This document shows, piece by piece, positions 36,991 through 44,953 of a stretch of 64,000 bases of DNA. Numbering within the stretch: position 1 is the stretch's first letter; the number at the start of each line of letters is the position of its first letter. Source of the stretch: Erysipelotrichaceae bacterium. GTDB lineage: Bacteria; Bacillota_I; Bacilli_A; Erysipelotrichales; Coprobacillaceae. The position numbers were made by a program, and so were the translations under genes. The notes under the pieces are model-generated. The model was not told the origin of the DNA. It saw only the letters and a list, made by a program, of their open reading frames with translations, and did not search any database. The stretch covers positions 1-64,000 of the forward strand of contig JAJQFG010000038.1 in assembly GCA_021201315.1 (NCBI GenBank), in the 5' to 3' direction.

Positions 36991-37950
36991 ATGAAAAAGA
37001 TTGCAGTACTAACTTCTGGTGGCGATGCCCCAGGAATGAATGCAGCCATACGTGCAGTCACACGTGTAGCAAGTAAAAAAGGTTTAGAAGTTTATGGTGT
37101 CATAGATGGCTACCAAGGACTTGTGAGAGGAAACATGAAAGTATTAGAAAATCAGGATGTTTCGGAAATACTAAGTCGTGGTGGAACCATTTTGGGTTGT
37201 GCCCGTTTACCTGAATTCAAACAAAAAGAAGTTCAACTTCAAGCTATAAAACAACTACATAAACATGATATTGAAGGATTGATTGTGATAGGTGGTGATG
37301 GTTCTTATAGAGGGGCTTATGAATTAAGTCAATTAGGATTGAGTTGTGTTGGCATTCCTGGAACCATTGATAATGATATTAATGGCACTGATGAAACCAT
37401 TGGATTTCATACAGCTTTAAATAACATTGTTGATGCTGTCAATAAACTAAGAGACACATCAAGTTCTCATCATCATTGTTTTGTGATTGAAGTCATGGGT
37501 AATAATAAGGATAGTTTAGCCTTATATTCTAGTATTGCTTGTGGTAGTGAATTCATTATCACAAAGAATACTGGTTATGATGAAGACTATATTGTTAAAA
37601 TGATGGACTACTATGAAAGAACACAAAATAAAAGACATGCTATTATTATCGCAAGTGAAAAGATTATAGATGTTGAAAAACTAGCACAACGTATATCTAA
37701 TGAAACAGGGTTCTCTGGTAGATCGATTGTTTTAGGTCATATTCAAAGAGGTGGCTCTCCAGTTCCAGAAGATCGTATTCTAGCTTCACAAATGGGCCAA
37801 TATGCGGTTGATTTGTTATTAGATAATATGAGTGGTTATTGTGTATGTAAGAGGGATAATCATATTGTTGGTAGACCTATTATTGAGGCACTTAATGATG
37901 TGAATGAAATACAGGATCAAATGTATCAATTGTTTTACGAAATTGTATAA
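36991..37950 (+). CDS. pfkA: 6-phosphofructokinase
   Basis: This 319-residue glycolytic ATP-dependent kinase has LTSGGDAPGMNAAIRA (about 6-21), the ATP/Mg region IGGDGSYRGA, and GIPGTIDNDINGTDETIGFHTA with the catalytic Asp in TIDND. The allosteric region GHIQRGGSPVPEDRI is also present. Gly after GGDG favours ATP over pyrophosphate. The length is standard for bacterial PfkA. Its ribosome site (TAGGTGA) overlaps the end of the DivIB gene, and a small membrane-protein gene follows after nine bases. Confidence 0.96.
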   Translation: MKKIAVLTSGGDAPGMNAAIRAVTRVASKKGLEVYGVIDGYQGLVRGNMKVLENQDVSEILSRGGTILGCARLPEFKQKEVQLQAIKQLHKHDIEGLIVIGGDGSYRGAYELSQLGLSCVGIPGTIDNDINGTDETIGFHTALNNIVDAVNKLRDTSSSHHHCFVIEVMGNNKDSLALYSSIACGSEFIITKNTGYDEDYIVKMMDYYERTQNKRHAIIIASEKIIDVEKLAQRISNETGFSGRSIVLGHIQRGGSPVPEDRILASQMGQYAVDLLLDNMSGYCVCKRDNHIVGRPIIEALNDVNEIQDQMYQLFYEIV

Positions 37951-37959
37951 GGAGTTATT

Positions 37960-38325
37960 ATGAGAAAAGAACATGCTCCTAGAGATCTACTTCTAGGTAT
38001 TATATTATTTTGTATAGGGGTATATATTATTTTTAAAAATACGTATGTACGTACTTTTTGGGGATTCTATCTTGGTGGACATCGTGTTTCTAGTGGTTTG
38101 ATATTTTTACCTTTATTGATTGGTATTGTCTGGAAAGTGATTAAACCTAAATCTTTTATTCCTTATATTTTGATAGTTATAAGTGTCATTGGTATTCTAT
38201 TATCAATATTAATGAATATTACTATTTGGTTTACAAGTACAAGTTTGATTGATTTTGTATTGATGTTTGGAACAGTATCTGTTGGTTTAGGTTTGATAAT
38301 TAAAGCGTTGATTGAAAGCAAGTGA
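37960..38325 (+). CDS. Small four-helix membrane protein of unknown function
   Basis: This 121-residue protein has four hydrophobic helices (about 8-25, 42-60, 66-85, 92-115), a short basic N-terminus and no recognisable motif. The pattern is loosely like LiaF/DUF5668-type stress membrane proteins. It is the last gene of the divIB-pfkA transcript and overlaps the terminator hairpin. No function can be assigned. Confidence 0.7.
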   Translation: MRKEHAPRDLLLGIILFCIGVYIIFKNTYVRTFWGFYLGGHRVSSGLIFLPLLIGIVWKVIKPKSFIPYILIVISVIGILLSILMNITIWFTSTSLIDFVLMFGTVSVGLGLIIKALIESK

Positions 38326-38340
38326 AAACTTGCTTTTTAT
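38315..38340 (+). terminator. Terminator of the divIB-pfkA transcript
   Basis: AAAGCAAGT (38315-38323) pairs with ACTTGCTTT (38328-38336) around GAAA, followed by T. Confidence 0.85.
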
Positions 38341-38350
38341 ATATATAAAA

Positions 38351-38431
38351 TGTGATATATTTCGCACATTTTATATTGACGTATATATGAGCATGTGATA
38401 TTATTTTAACATAAGTGAGAAATATATCACA
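38351..38431 (+). promoter_or_regulatory. Promoter flanked by long inverted operators
   Basis: A strong promoter, TTGACG (38376-38381) and TATTAT (38399-38404) with 17-base spacing, lies between two 17-base half-sites in opposite orientation: TGTGATATATTTCGCAC at 38351 and its near-perfect reverse complement at 38415-38431. Only one position differs. The downstream half-site covers the region of the transcript start and ribosome site. The XRE regulator encoded downstream is the obvious candidate to bind. Confidence 0.72.
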
Positions 38432-38445
38432 TGGAGGAAAATATT

Positions 38446-38841
38446 ATGAAAGATAAAGAACCAATGAAGTTTTTAGATGCTTATCATTTTGAACATACAT
38501 TTAGTGGCTTTGTATGGATTTTAATCGGTATATTAGAATTTTTACCAGGTAGTGAATTTATTGATATGATTATTACTATATTAGCAATTATTGGTATTAT
38601 ATGTTTATCTGTAACTCATTTTAGAAAAAGAGAAATGGAAGATGAAATGGCTACACAACATATTAATGAAGCTAATACAATGACTTTGAGTATTGTTGTA
38701 CTTTTGCTTTGTATGTTTGCTGTTGCATTGCAATGGTTTGAAAATACGATAGAAGCCACAACTATTATTCCAATCATTTTAGGTACTATTGAATTCTTTC
38801 AAGGTGTATTCTTTTGGTGTTTTGAAAAGTATGGTGAATAA
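38446..38841 (+). CDS. Four-helix membrane protein paired with an XRE regulator
   Basis: This 131-residue protein has four membrane helices in two pairs, separated by a charged stretch (about 64-80, [13 protein letters not shown]). The ATG at 38446 follows GGAGG; an ATG at 38431 overlaps that ribosome site and is unlikely. It is followed two bases later by a small XRE-family regulator. Two-gene units of a membrane protein plus a short HTH protein are common in Firmicutes. They may sense membrane state, but no function is proven. Confidence 0.75.
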   Translation: MKDKEPMKFLDAYHFEHTFSGFVWILIGILEFLPGSEFIDMIITILAIIGIICLSVTHFRKREMEDEMATQHINEANTMTLSIVVLLLCMFAVALQWFENTIEATTIIPIILGTIEFFQGVFFWCFEKYGE

Positions 38842-38843
38842 AT

Positions 38844-39050
38844 ATGCCAAAACTTAAAACAAGAATTCATGAATTAAGAAAAGAACGAAACATGCAGCAA
38901 GCTGAACTTGCAAAGCTTGTAGGTGTTAGAAGAGAAACAATAGGTAATTTAGAGAATGGAAAATATAATCCATCGCTTAAATTGGCGATGGATATAGCAA
39001 AAGTATTTGATAAAACTGTAGAAGAAATATTTATATTTGAAGATGAATAA
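38844..39050 (+). CDS. Short XRE-family DNA-binding protein
   Basis: This 68-residue protein consists almost only of a lambda-repressor-like helix-turn-helix ([29 protein letters not shown] as positions about 17-45; recognition helix [10 protein letters not shown]). It resembles the YozG/YgzD group of small regulators. Co-transcription with the membrane protein and the inverted operator around their promoter suggest autoregulation. A terminator follows directly. Confidence 0.9.
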   Translation: MPKLKTRIHELRKERNMQQAELAKLVGVRRETIGNLENGKYNPSLKLAMDIAKVFDKTVEEIFIFEDE

Positions 39051-39071
39051 GCAGGTTTTCCTGCTTTTTAT
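39049..39071 (+). terminator. Terminator after the XRE gene
   Basis: AAGCAGG (39049-39055) pairs with CCTGCTT (39060-39066) around TTTT, followed by a T run. The stem starts in the stop codon. Confidence 0.82.
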
Positions 39072-39153
39072 GATATCAAAATTGTACTTTATGATGAAAA
39101 ACTTTACTTCGAAAATCTACTATGTAAAATTTTCTAAAAGGGAGGTTTTTTCA

Positions 39154-41193
39154 ATGATTCAATTAAATCATATAACACTTATCTTCGATAAGATGATATT
39201 TGATAATATTTCAATTACTATAACTTCTGGACATTTTATTTCTATCGATGGGGAAAGTGGGTCAGGGAAATCCACACTTATTAAATTAATATTAGGACAA
39301 ATTCATAATTATGATGGAGATATCTTATATGATGATAAAATATTAGATGATCAACAAAGAGATAAATATATTCAAAATTATATATTTTATATTGATCAAA
39401 TGGGAAATTATTTTCCTAATATGACCATTAAAGAGCATTTTAAGTTTTATAGTGAATTATATCATATAGATAACTATGATATAAATACTTATCTTCATAA
39501 AGTTAATTTGGATGATATTGATATTAAGAAATCGCCTGAATATTTATCTACTGGCGAAAGAAAGAGATTTATCTTAGCTTTAGCTTTAATGGTCAACAAA
39601 GATATCATCATGATAGATGAACCTACTGCTTCTTTAGATGCTACTAGTAAAACAATTATACTTAATGTATTAAAAGAACTTGTTAATAATGGAAAAACTG
39701 TCCTTGCCTCAACGCATGATCAGACAGTATTAGATGTAAGCGATAAAATATATATCATTAAAGACAAGAAACTTACACTAAAAAAAGATTGTGAATATAC
39801 AGAAATGATATCTCATCCCTTACAAATGTATAAAGTATCTTATCATAAATATAAAAACAATAAGATAAGATTATTTAATGCTTTTCTTATTATATTAGAA
39901 TGTCTATGTTTGATTATGATATCCTTATCATCTTCTAAAGTTGTAGGTTATATAAATTTTATCAATGAAGAATATGCTGCAACGAATAGCAGTGGACTCA
40001 TTCTTTATAAGGATCTAAATGGAGATAATGAAGAAATTTCAAGTGATTCTAATTTTATTGATACACAAGCAATTATAAGTGATGAAGAATTATCAGAAAT
40101 ATCAAAGGTTGATGGTATTAAAAATATTGATTTAAATTATCGTTTTTATATTAGCCAAGGGGATCCTATAGAAATTCAGGTTTTAGATGAAAATAATAAT
40201 GTCATAGTCGAAAGTGATAATGATTATACATACGAAGATGGTTTGACATTACATACCGAAATTATTATACAGTCTTACCATCCTTATCAAAATATTAAAC
40301 ATAATGGACAAACAATATCAGGTATCTATATTAGTGAGGAATTACAAAAGCATTTGAATTATGATATTCATAACGTTACACTCAAATTAATAGATAATAT
40401 AGGCTATGATATAGAAATATGTACATCCTTAAATCCTATCGCAATTTCCAGGGATATATTGAATAACACACAGACTAAAGTGTTATATACATTAGAAAAT
40501 ATAAAATGGTATGAAGAAAATAGTACTTATCTTGGTGAAATAGAATTTGAAATTGCAGGAACATTGTTATCAAATGAATATGATGTTTCTGATGATTATA
40601 CTTTGGGTTATAGTAGTCAATATGTGATATATATGCCTGCTGATGAGGTAAAAGCTCTTTATGATAAATATTATGATGGAGAAGGGGAACCATATCATCC
40701 ACGTGCATATTTTGTCTATTGTGAAGAAGGTATGAGTGATTCTGTTAAACAAAATATTGAAGCTATGGATTCATCATATCATGTTTATTATCAAAGTAAT
40801 GGTATTGATTCAGCATTACAATTCTTTGATCTAGAATCTATCATGACTTTAATATCAAATACCTTAATCATTTCTATTATATGTTTTGTATGTACATTAT
40901 GTTTAGGAATTTATTCTATTTATCAGCGTCGACATGAAATTTCGCTATTAAAAAATAATGCCTTAACGCAATATATTCCATCTTATTATCGAAAAGACTA
41001 TATCATTAATACTTTCGTATGTTTATTATTATCTGTAGTAGGTTTAATCATTACATATAACTATATTTATTTCGATTATGGTATAACATATATCTTTGTA
41101 TGGATAGCAACATCGTTGATTGTAGCATTAATGATATATTTGATTGAAAGATATGCTATTAAAGTGATATTAGAAAAGGATTATTCAAAATGA
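39154..41193 (+). CDS. ABC exporter with fused ATPase and FtsX-like permease (first of pair)
   Basis: This 679-residue protein has an N-terminal ATPase domain (about 1-215; GESGSGKSTLIK, signature YLSTGERKR, Walker B IIMIDEPTASLD, ASTHDQ). A membrane helix follows at about 248-268, then a large external domain of about 310 residues rich in Asp, Asn and Tyr. Three more helices lie near the C-terminus (about 593-675). The topology is that of MacB/FtsX-type transporters. In Firmicutes such fused or paired proteins act in peptide export or resistance. The ATG at 39154 follows GGGAGG. Its stop overlaps the next gene by 4 bases. Confidence 0.82.
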   Translation: MIQLNHITLIFDKMIFDNISITITSGHFISIDGESGSGKSTLIKLILGQIHNYDGDILYDDKILDDQQRDKYIQNYIFYIDQMGNYFPNMTIKEHFKFYSELYHIDNYDINTYLHKVNLDDIDIKKSPEYLSTGERKRFILALALMVNKDIIMIDEPTASLDATSKTIILNVLKELVNNGKTVLASTHDQTVLDVSDKIYIIKDKKLTLKKDCEYTEMISHPLQMYKVSYHKYKNNKIRLFNAFLIILECLCLIMISLSSSKVVGYINFINEEYAATNSSGLILYKDLNGDNEEISSDSNFIDTQAIISDEELSEISKVDGIKNIDLNYRFYISQGDPIEIQVLDENNNVIVESDNDYTYEDGLTLHTEIIIQSYHPYQNIKHNGQTISGIYISEELQKHLNYDIHNVTLKLIDNIGYDIEICTSLNPIAISRDILNNTQTKVLYTLENIKWYEENSTYLGEIEFEIAGTLLSNEYDVSDDYTLGYSSQYVIYMPADEVKALYDKYYDGEGEPYHPRAYFVYCEEGMSDSVKQNIEAMDSSYHVYYQSNGIDSALQFFDLESIMTLISNTLIISIICFVCTLCLGIYSIYQRRHEISLLKNNALTQYIPSYYRKDYIINTFVCLLLSVVGLIITYNYIYFDYGITYIFVWIATSLIVALMIYLIERYAIKVILEKDYSK

Positions 41194-42929
41194 TTACATT
41201 AGATCATATTCATCTTAAATATAAGACAACGCTTATTGAAGATGGTCATATGGATATACCATATGGCTATATAACCTTAATATGTGGAGAAAGTGGATCA
41301 GGGAAAACAACATTATTAGAAACAATAGGTTTATTAACAGATATTACATGTTCTTATAGATTTGATAATAATGAATTAAAAGGTATCAATCAAATCAAAA
41401 AATCACAGATCATGCAAAATGATATTGCTTTTATCTTTCAGGATATTTATCTGTTTGAACATATGTCATTAAAAGAAAATATCTTATTTTATGCGAGAAT
41501 AGCGCATAAAGAAATAAATGATGATATGATTTATGAATATATGAATCATTTATCTTTATATCTAGATATCAATACAGATGTTAAAACAATGTCAATAGGA
41601 GAAAGACAAAGGTTGACTATCCTATGTGCCATGATGAAAGATGCCAAGCTTTTTATCTTTGATGAACCTACAGCTTATTTAGATAATGAAAATAAGATAC
41701 TTGTCTTTGAAATTATAGAATATTTATCAAAAACATTACACAAAATAGTACTGATAGCTAGTCATGATGACTTTATGATTCAAAGAGCAGATCGCATTTA
41801 TAAAATAGAAAACCAGCAGTTAAATCTTATCAAAGACAACTTATATACTATTGAAAATAAAAAACAAGTTGAACAAATAATACCTTATATTAATGATTAC
41901 TATCACAAAATTAAATCACATACTCAATCTATGATTAATATCATGATAGCTATTGTTTTAGGTATCGTTGTTGGATTATTTTCGTTTTCACTCATATATA
42001 GTTATGATTATTATTACGGTTCACAGGATAAGCTTGTAATCATATTAAATAATGAAATAAGATTAGTAAGAAAAGATGATAAAACCTTAGAAACAAAGGA
42101 TTATAATACTGTTGCTTATGATTTAATGAATCTTAATGTATATCAATATTATCAATGTGATGATATGATAAGTATCGATAATCAAATATATGATGTAACA
42201 GTTATTCCTTATTATTCTTTTGAAAACTATGATAATAATCTTTATAAAGATTTTGGTGACGGGGATTGCATTGTGAGTTATGAGCTTTATCGTGAAACAA
42301 ACTGTCATGAAGTTATATTAAATGATATAACTTATAGTGTGAAAGGTGTTATTTCACCAAGCAGCACAAATATTAATTGTATTTATATTGATAATGATAC
42401 ATTTAATCAAATATATGATGTTAGTTTTATGAATTTTAGTTATATCATTGTTCAACTAAGAACAATGGATGATATAGAGTATGTTGTAGAAAATTTATCA
42501 TCAGATTATGAAATTGTTTCAGATATTGATATTTTTGCAAGAGTCAATATGATTAAAGATTTTAATCCTTTATATCTTGTCATATTCGAGGTTGTTATTA
42601 TGTTGTCCTATTTTATTTATAATATCTATGTTTTATATGATAACAAGATAAGTATGATGTTACTTAAGGTATGTGGCTATCAAAATAAACGATTATGCCA
42701 ACTTAATTTTATGGATAAGTGGAAGACATATATCGTGATGTTATTGTTAAGTATCTTTGTAGCAAATATATTGATAGTTATTTATGATATAGCTGATTAT
42801 ATACTGATTATTAATGGACTTATACTTATTCATATATTATTATTTATAATCATAGAATTTATGATATATTTCATATTTTTATCTTATCATACACCAGTTA
42901 TGTTGCTTAGAGGTGGAAAAAGAAGATGA
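41190..42929 (+). CDS. ABC exporter with fused ATPase and FtsX-like permease (second of pair)
   Basis: This 579-residue protein has the same plan as its neighbour: ATPase domain (about 1-215; GESGSGKTTLLE, signature MSIGERQRL, Walker B LFIFDEPTAYLD), helix at about 250-272, external domain of about 180 residues, and three C-terminal helices. It overlaps the first gene by 4 bases (ATGA), so the two probably form one heteromeric exporter. The signature differs from LSGGQ (SIGE here, STGE in the partner), which may leave unequal ATP sites. A convergent two-component system begins directly at its stop. Confidence 0.82.
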   Translation: MITLDHIHLKYKTTLIEDGHMDIPYGYITLICGESGSGKTTLLETIGLLTDITCSYRFDNNELKGINQIKKSQIMQNDIAFIFQDIYLFEHMSLKENILFYARIAHKEINDDMIYEYMNHLSLYLDINTDVKTMSIGERQRLTILCAMMKDAKLFIFDEPTAYLDNENKILVFEIIEYLSKTLHKIVLIASHDDFMIQRADRIYKIENQQLNLIKDNLYTIENKKQVEQIIPYINDYYHKIKSHTQSMINIMIAIVLGIVVGLFSFSLIYSYDYYYGSQDKLVIILNNEIRLVRKDDKTLETKDYNTVAYDLMNLNVYQYYQCDDMISIDNQIYDVTVIPYYSFENYDNNLYKDFGDGDCIVSYELYRETNCHEVILNDITYSVKGVISPSSTNINCIYIDNDTFNQIYDVSFMNFSYIIVQLRTMDDIEYVVENLSSDYEIVSDIDIFARVNMIKDFNPLYLVIFEVVIMLSYFIYNIYVLYDNKISMMLLKVCGYQNKRLCQLNFMDKWKTYIVMLLLSIFVANILIVIYDIADYILIINGLILIHILLFIIIEFMIYFIFLSYHTPVMLLRGGKRR

Positions 42930-44186
42930 TTAGTCATCTTCTTTCAATAATACTATGAGTTCTATTTGATTATCAGTTTCATTGAGTTTCATTCTTTTGA
43001 TAAAATTTTGTTTATATTTAGGAATAACAATTGATTGATTATTTATTGTAGTTGTTAATTTAAGCGTTAAATAAGATTGATGTTCATATAATTGTATATC
43101 AAAATGTTTGGTTTTAGTAGTATATTGAACAAATATATCGATACAATCACGAATAATTGTGAGAACTTCTCTATCTTTTAAAAGGCAATTATCCATACTT
43201 TGGATGATTGTCTTTATATTATATCCAGATTTTTTGAGATCATGAATATAATTTAATATCAAATAATCAAAATATACATTATCATTTGTGAATGTTAATG
43301 AGGGTGTTTGATATTTATGAAGGTTTTTATCTATTAATTGATTGATGGATTTAAAATCATTTTTATTAGCTAAATCTTGAATGCTTTTTAAAATATAAAA
43401 CATATCATGTTTATCTTGAGATATTTGATAGGATAGTTTATTGATTTCTTTATAATTCCTTTCTAAATATTGGCTTTTAATGAGTTCGGTGTTGATCATA
43501 AGGTGGTTTTGATATTCACGTTGCATATTAAAAAAGAATATAATAAAAGATATAAAAACAATCATAAATAGGAATAATAAGCTATATATCTTAATGGTTC
43601 TATAATAATGATAATAAATAAATTCATATAAGATAGAAAATGCATTAAGAAACGCAAAAGCAAATATGCTAAAAGAATACCAATAAGGCGTATTATCAAT
43701 ATTATTGAGTTGAATATGAATTTTAGAATGATATTTGAAAAAAAGATGCATCAATAATATAAATAATAACGTAGATAATATAAACATAGCTATTATATAA
43801 GCTGAGCCTTGTTCCCTTATATAATAAGGTGCAATTGATGTAATCAATGATAAATTCATTAAAGATATAGTATTCACAAATGTTTGAAGTGTTAATAATA
43901 ATGTAGGTATAATACAATATTTGATGTTCCATTTCTTTAATGTGAGCATATTGATAATTATGATTGTACCTATTTGAAAGAATATCAGTAAACTCGTATT
44001 AAAATAAAAGTAATTGTATAAGTAGGATTCTAAAGCACATAGTAATGAAATAAAAATAGTAGGAATATATTTATGAGGAGCATTTAATAATTTAAAGTTA
44101 TATATTCCTATGATAAACATATTTATAATAGGTAGCATAATATCCACTTCACCCATATTCAAATATAATGTATCTAAGTAACTCAT
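42930..44186 (-). CDS. AgrC-like sensor protein with degenerate kinase domain
   Basis: This 418-residue protein has about six membrane helices in the first 210 residues, then a cytoplasmic helical region with the phosphoacceptor-like His (ISQDKHDMFYILKSIQ, about 244-259). That is the AgrC/peptide-pheromone sensor layout. The C-terminal part lacks clear N-box and G-box motifs; only weak traces such as RDCIDIFVQY remain, so ATP binding may be lost or strongly diverged. The gene overlaps its response regulator by 4 bases and lies tail to tail with the ABC exporter pair. It may sense the exported peptide or transporter activity. Confidence 0.72.
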   Translation of the reverse strand: MSYLDTLYLNMGEVDIMLPIINMFIIGIYNFKLLNAPHKYIPTIFISLLCALESYLYNYFYFNTSLLIFFQIGTIIIINMLTLKKWNIKYCIIPTLLLTLQTFVNTISLMNLSLITSIAPYYIREQGSAYIIAMFILSTLLFILLMHLFFKYHSKIHIQLNNIDNTPYWYSFSIFAFAFLNAFSILYEFIYYHYYRTIKIYSLLFLFMIVFISFIIFFFNMQREYQNHLMINTELIKSQYLERNYKEINKLSYQISQDKHDMFYILKSIQDLANKNDFKSINQLIDKNLHKYQTPSLTFTNDNVYFDYLILNYIHDLKKSGYNIKTIIQSMDNCLLKDREVLTIIRDCIDIFVQYTTKTKHFDIQLYEHQSYLTLKLTTTINNQSIVIPKYKQNFIKRMKLNETDNQIELIVLLKEDD

Positions 44187-44878
44187 TTTAATAAAAACTC
44201 CTCATATTGACTCATAAGATTTTGCTTATATATTCTACCTACATTAAATTCTTGATTATCAATGAGAATAACTTTTGTTTTTTTAACTTCTTTGGCATAG
44301 TTAAAATTTATAACAACATTTTTCTGTATTTGTATAAAATCAATATTATTGATTTGTTCCATAAACTTTTTAAGAGATGAAACTATTGTATAATCATTAT
44401 TGATTGTTTTAATAAACAAATCATGTCCCATAACCATGATAAACTTGATCTCATTAATTTGTATACTTGTTTTTCTTCCGTTTTGTTGGATAATGATTTT
44501 TTTGTTGTTTTCTAATAAATGTTTATTTAATTGAGATAAAACAGTATTTAAATCATTATCATAATTGTTTTTTCTAATGAACTGAAAAATGTTGTATGAT
44601 AATGCAGGAAAGACAAACTCTTCATGATTTGATATAAATATGAGTATAACATTAGGGAAGTTATGTTGAATATATGTTGCCAGGTTAAGACCAGTGTAGC
44701 TGGTATTTAAATCAACATCTAAAAAGATAACATCTATCATTTTAACATCTAATATTTTTTCAAATGATTCACTGATAATTGTTATACTTAAATCATCCAA
44801 ATCATTAAAATATAAATTTATATCTTTTTTTAATTTTTGTGAAAATAGTCTGTCATCATCAACAATATAAAAATTCAT
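44183..44878 (-). CDS. LytTR response regulator (AgrA-like)
   Basis: This 231-residue regulator has a receiver domain (about 1-118; acidic pair in IVDDDRLF, phosphoacceptor Asp in VIFLDVDLN) and a LytTR DNA-binding domain (about 130-230; INEIKFIMVMGHDLFI, FIQIQKNVVINF, EFNVGRIYKQNL). It is the usual partner of AgrC/LytS-type sensors and binds paired direct repeats in promoters. It is the first gene of the minus-strand pair. Likely targets are the ABC genes or another peptide operon, but I cannot point to sites. Confidence 0.87.
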   Translation of the reverse strand: MNFYIVDDDRLFSQKLKKDINLYFNDLDDLSITIISESFEKILDVKMIDVIFLDVDLNTSYTGLNLATYIQHNFPNVILIFISNHEEFVFPALSYNIFQFIRKNNYDNDLNTVLSQLNKHLLENNKKIIIQQNGRKTSIQINEIKFIMVMGHDLFIKTINNDYTIVSSLKKFMEQINNIDFIQIQKNVVINFNYAKEVKKTKVILIDNQEFNVGRIYKQNLMSQYEEFLLK

Positions 44879-44927
44879 TGTTTCACCTCATTCCTACTCA
44901 ATTATAACCTAAATGAAAATGATAAGC

Positions 44928-44953
44928 AAATAAGCAGGTTTCCCTGCTTATTT
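44928..44953 (-). terminator. Terminator of the metF-metH operon
   Basis: On the minus strand AAATAAGCAGG pairs with CCTGCTTATTT (11 bp, 4-base loop) directly at the metH stop codon. Flanking A/T makes it possibly bidirectional. Confidence 0.8.

Noticed and set aside
42123-42308. Minus-strand frames inside the ABC genes (also 40475-40752)
   Set aside because: They are A/T-rich shadow frames with no ribosome site, opposite well-supported genes.
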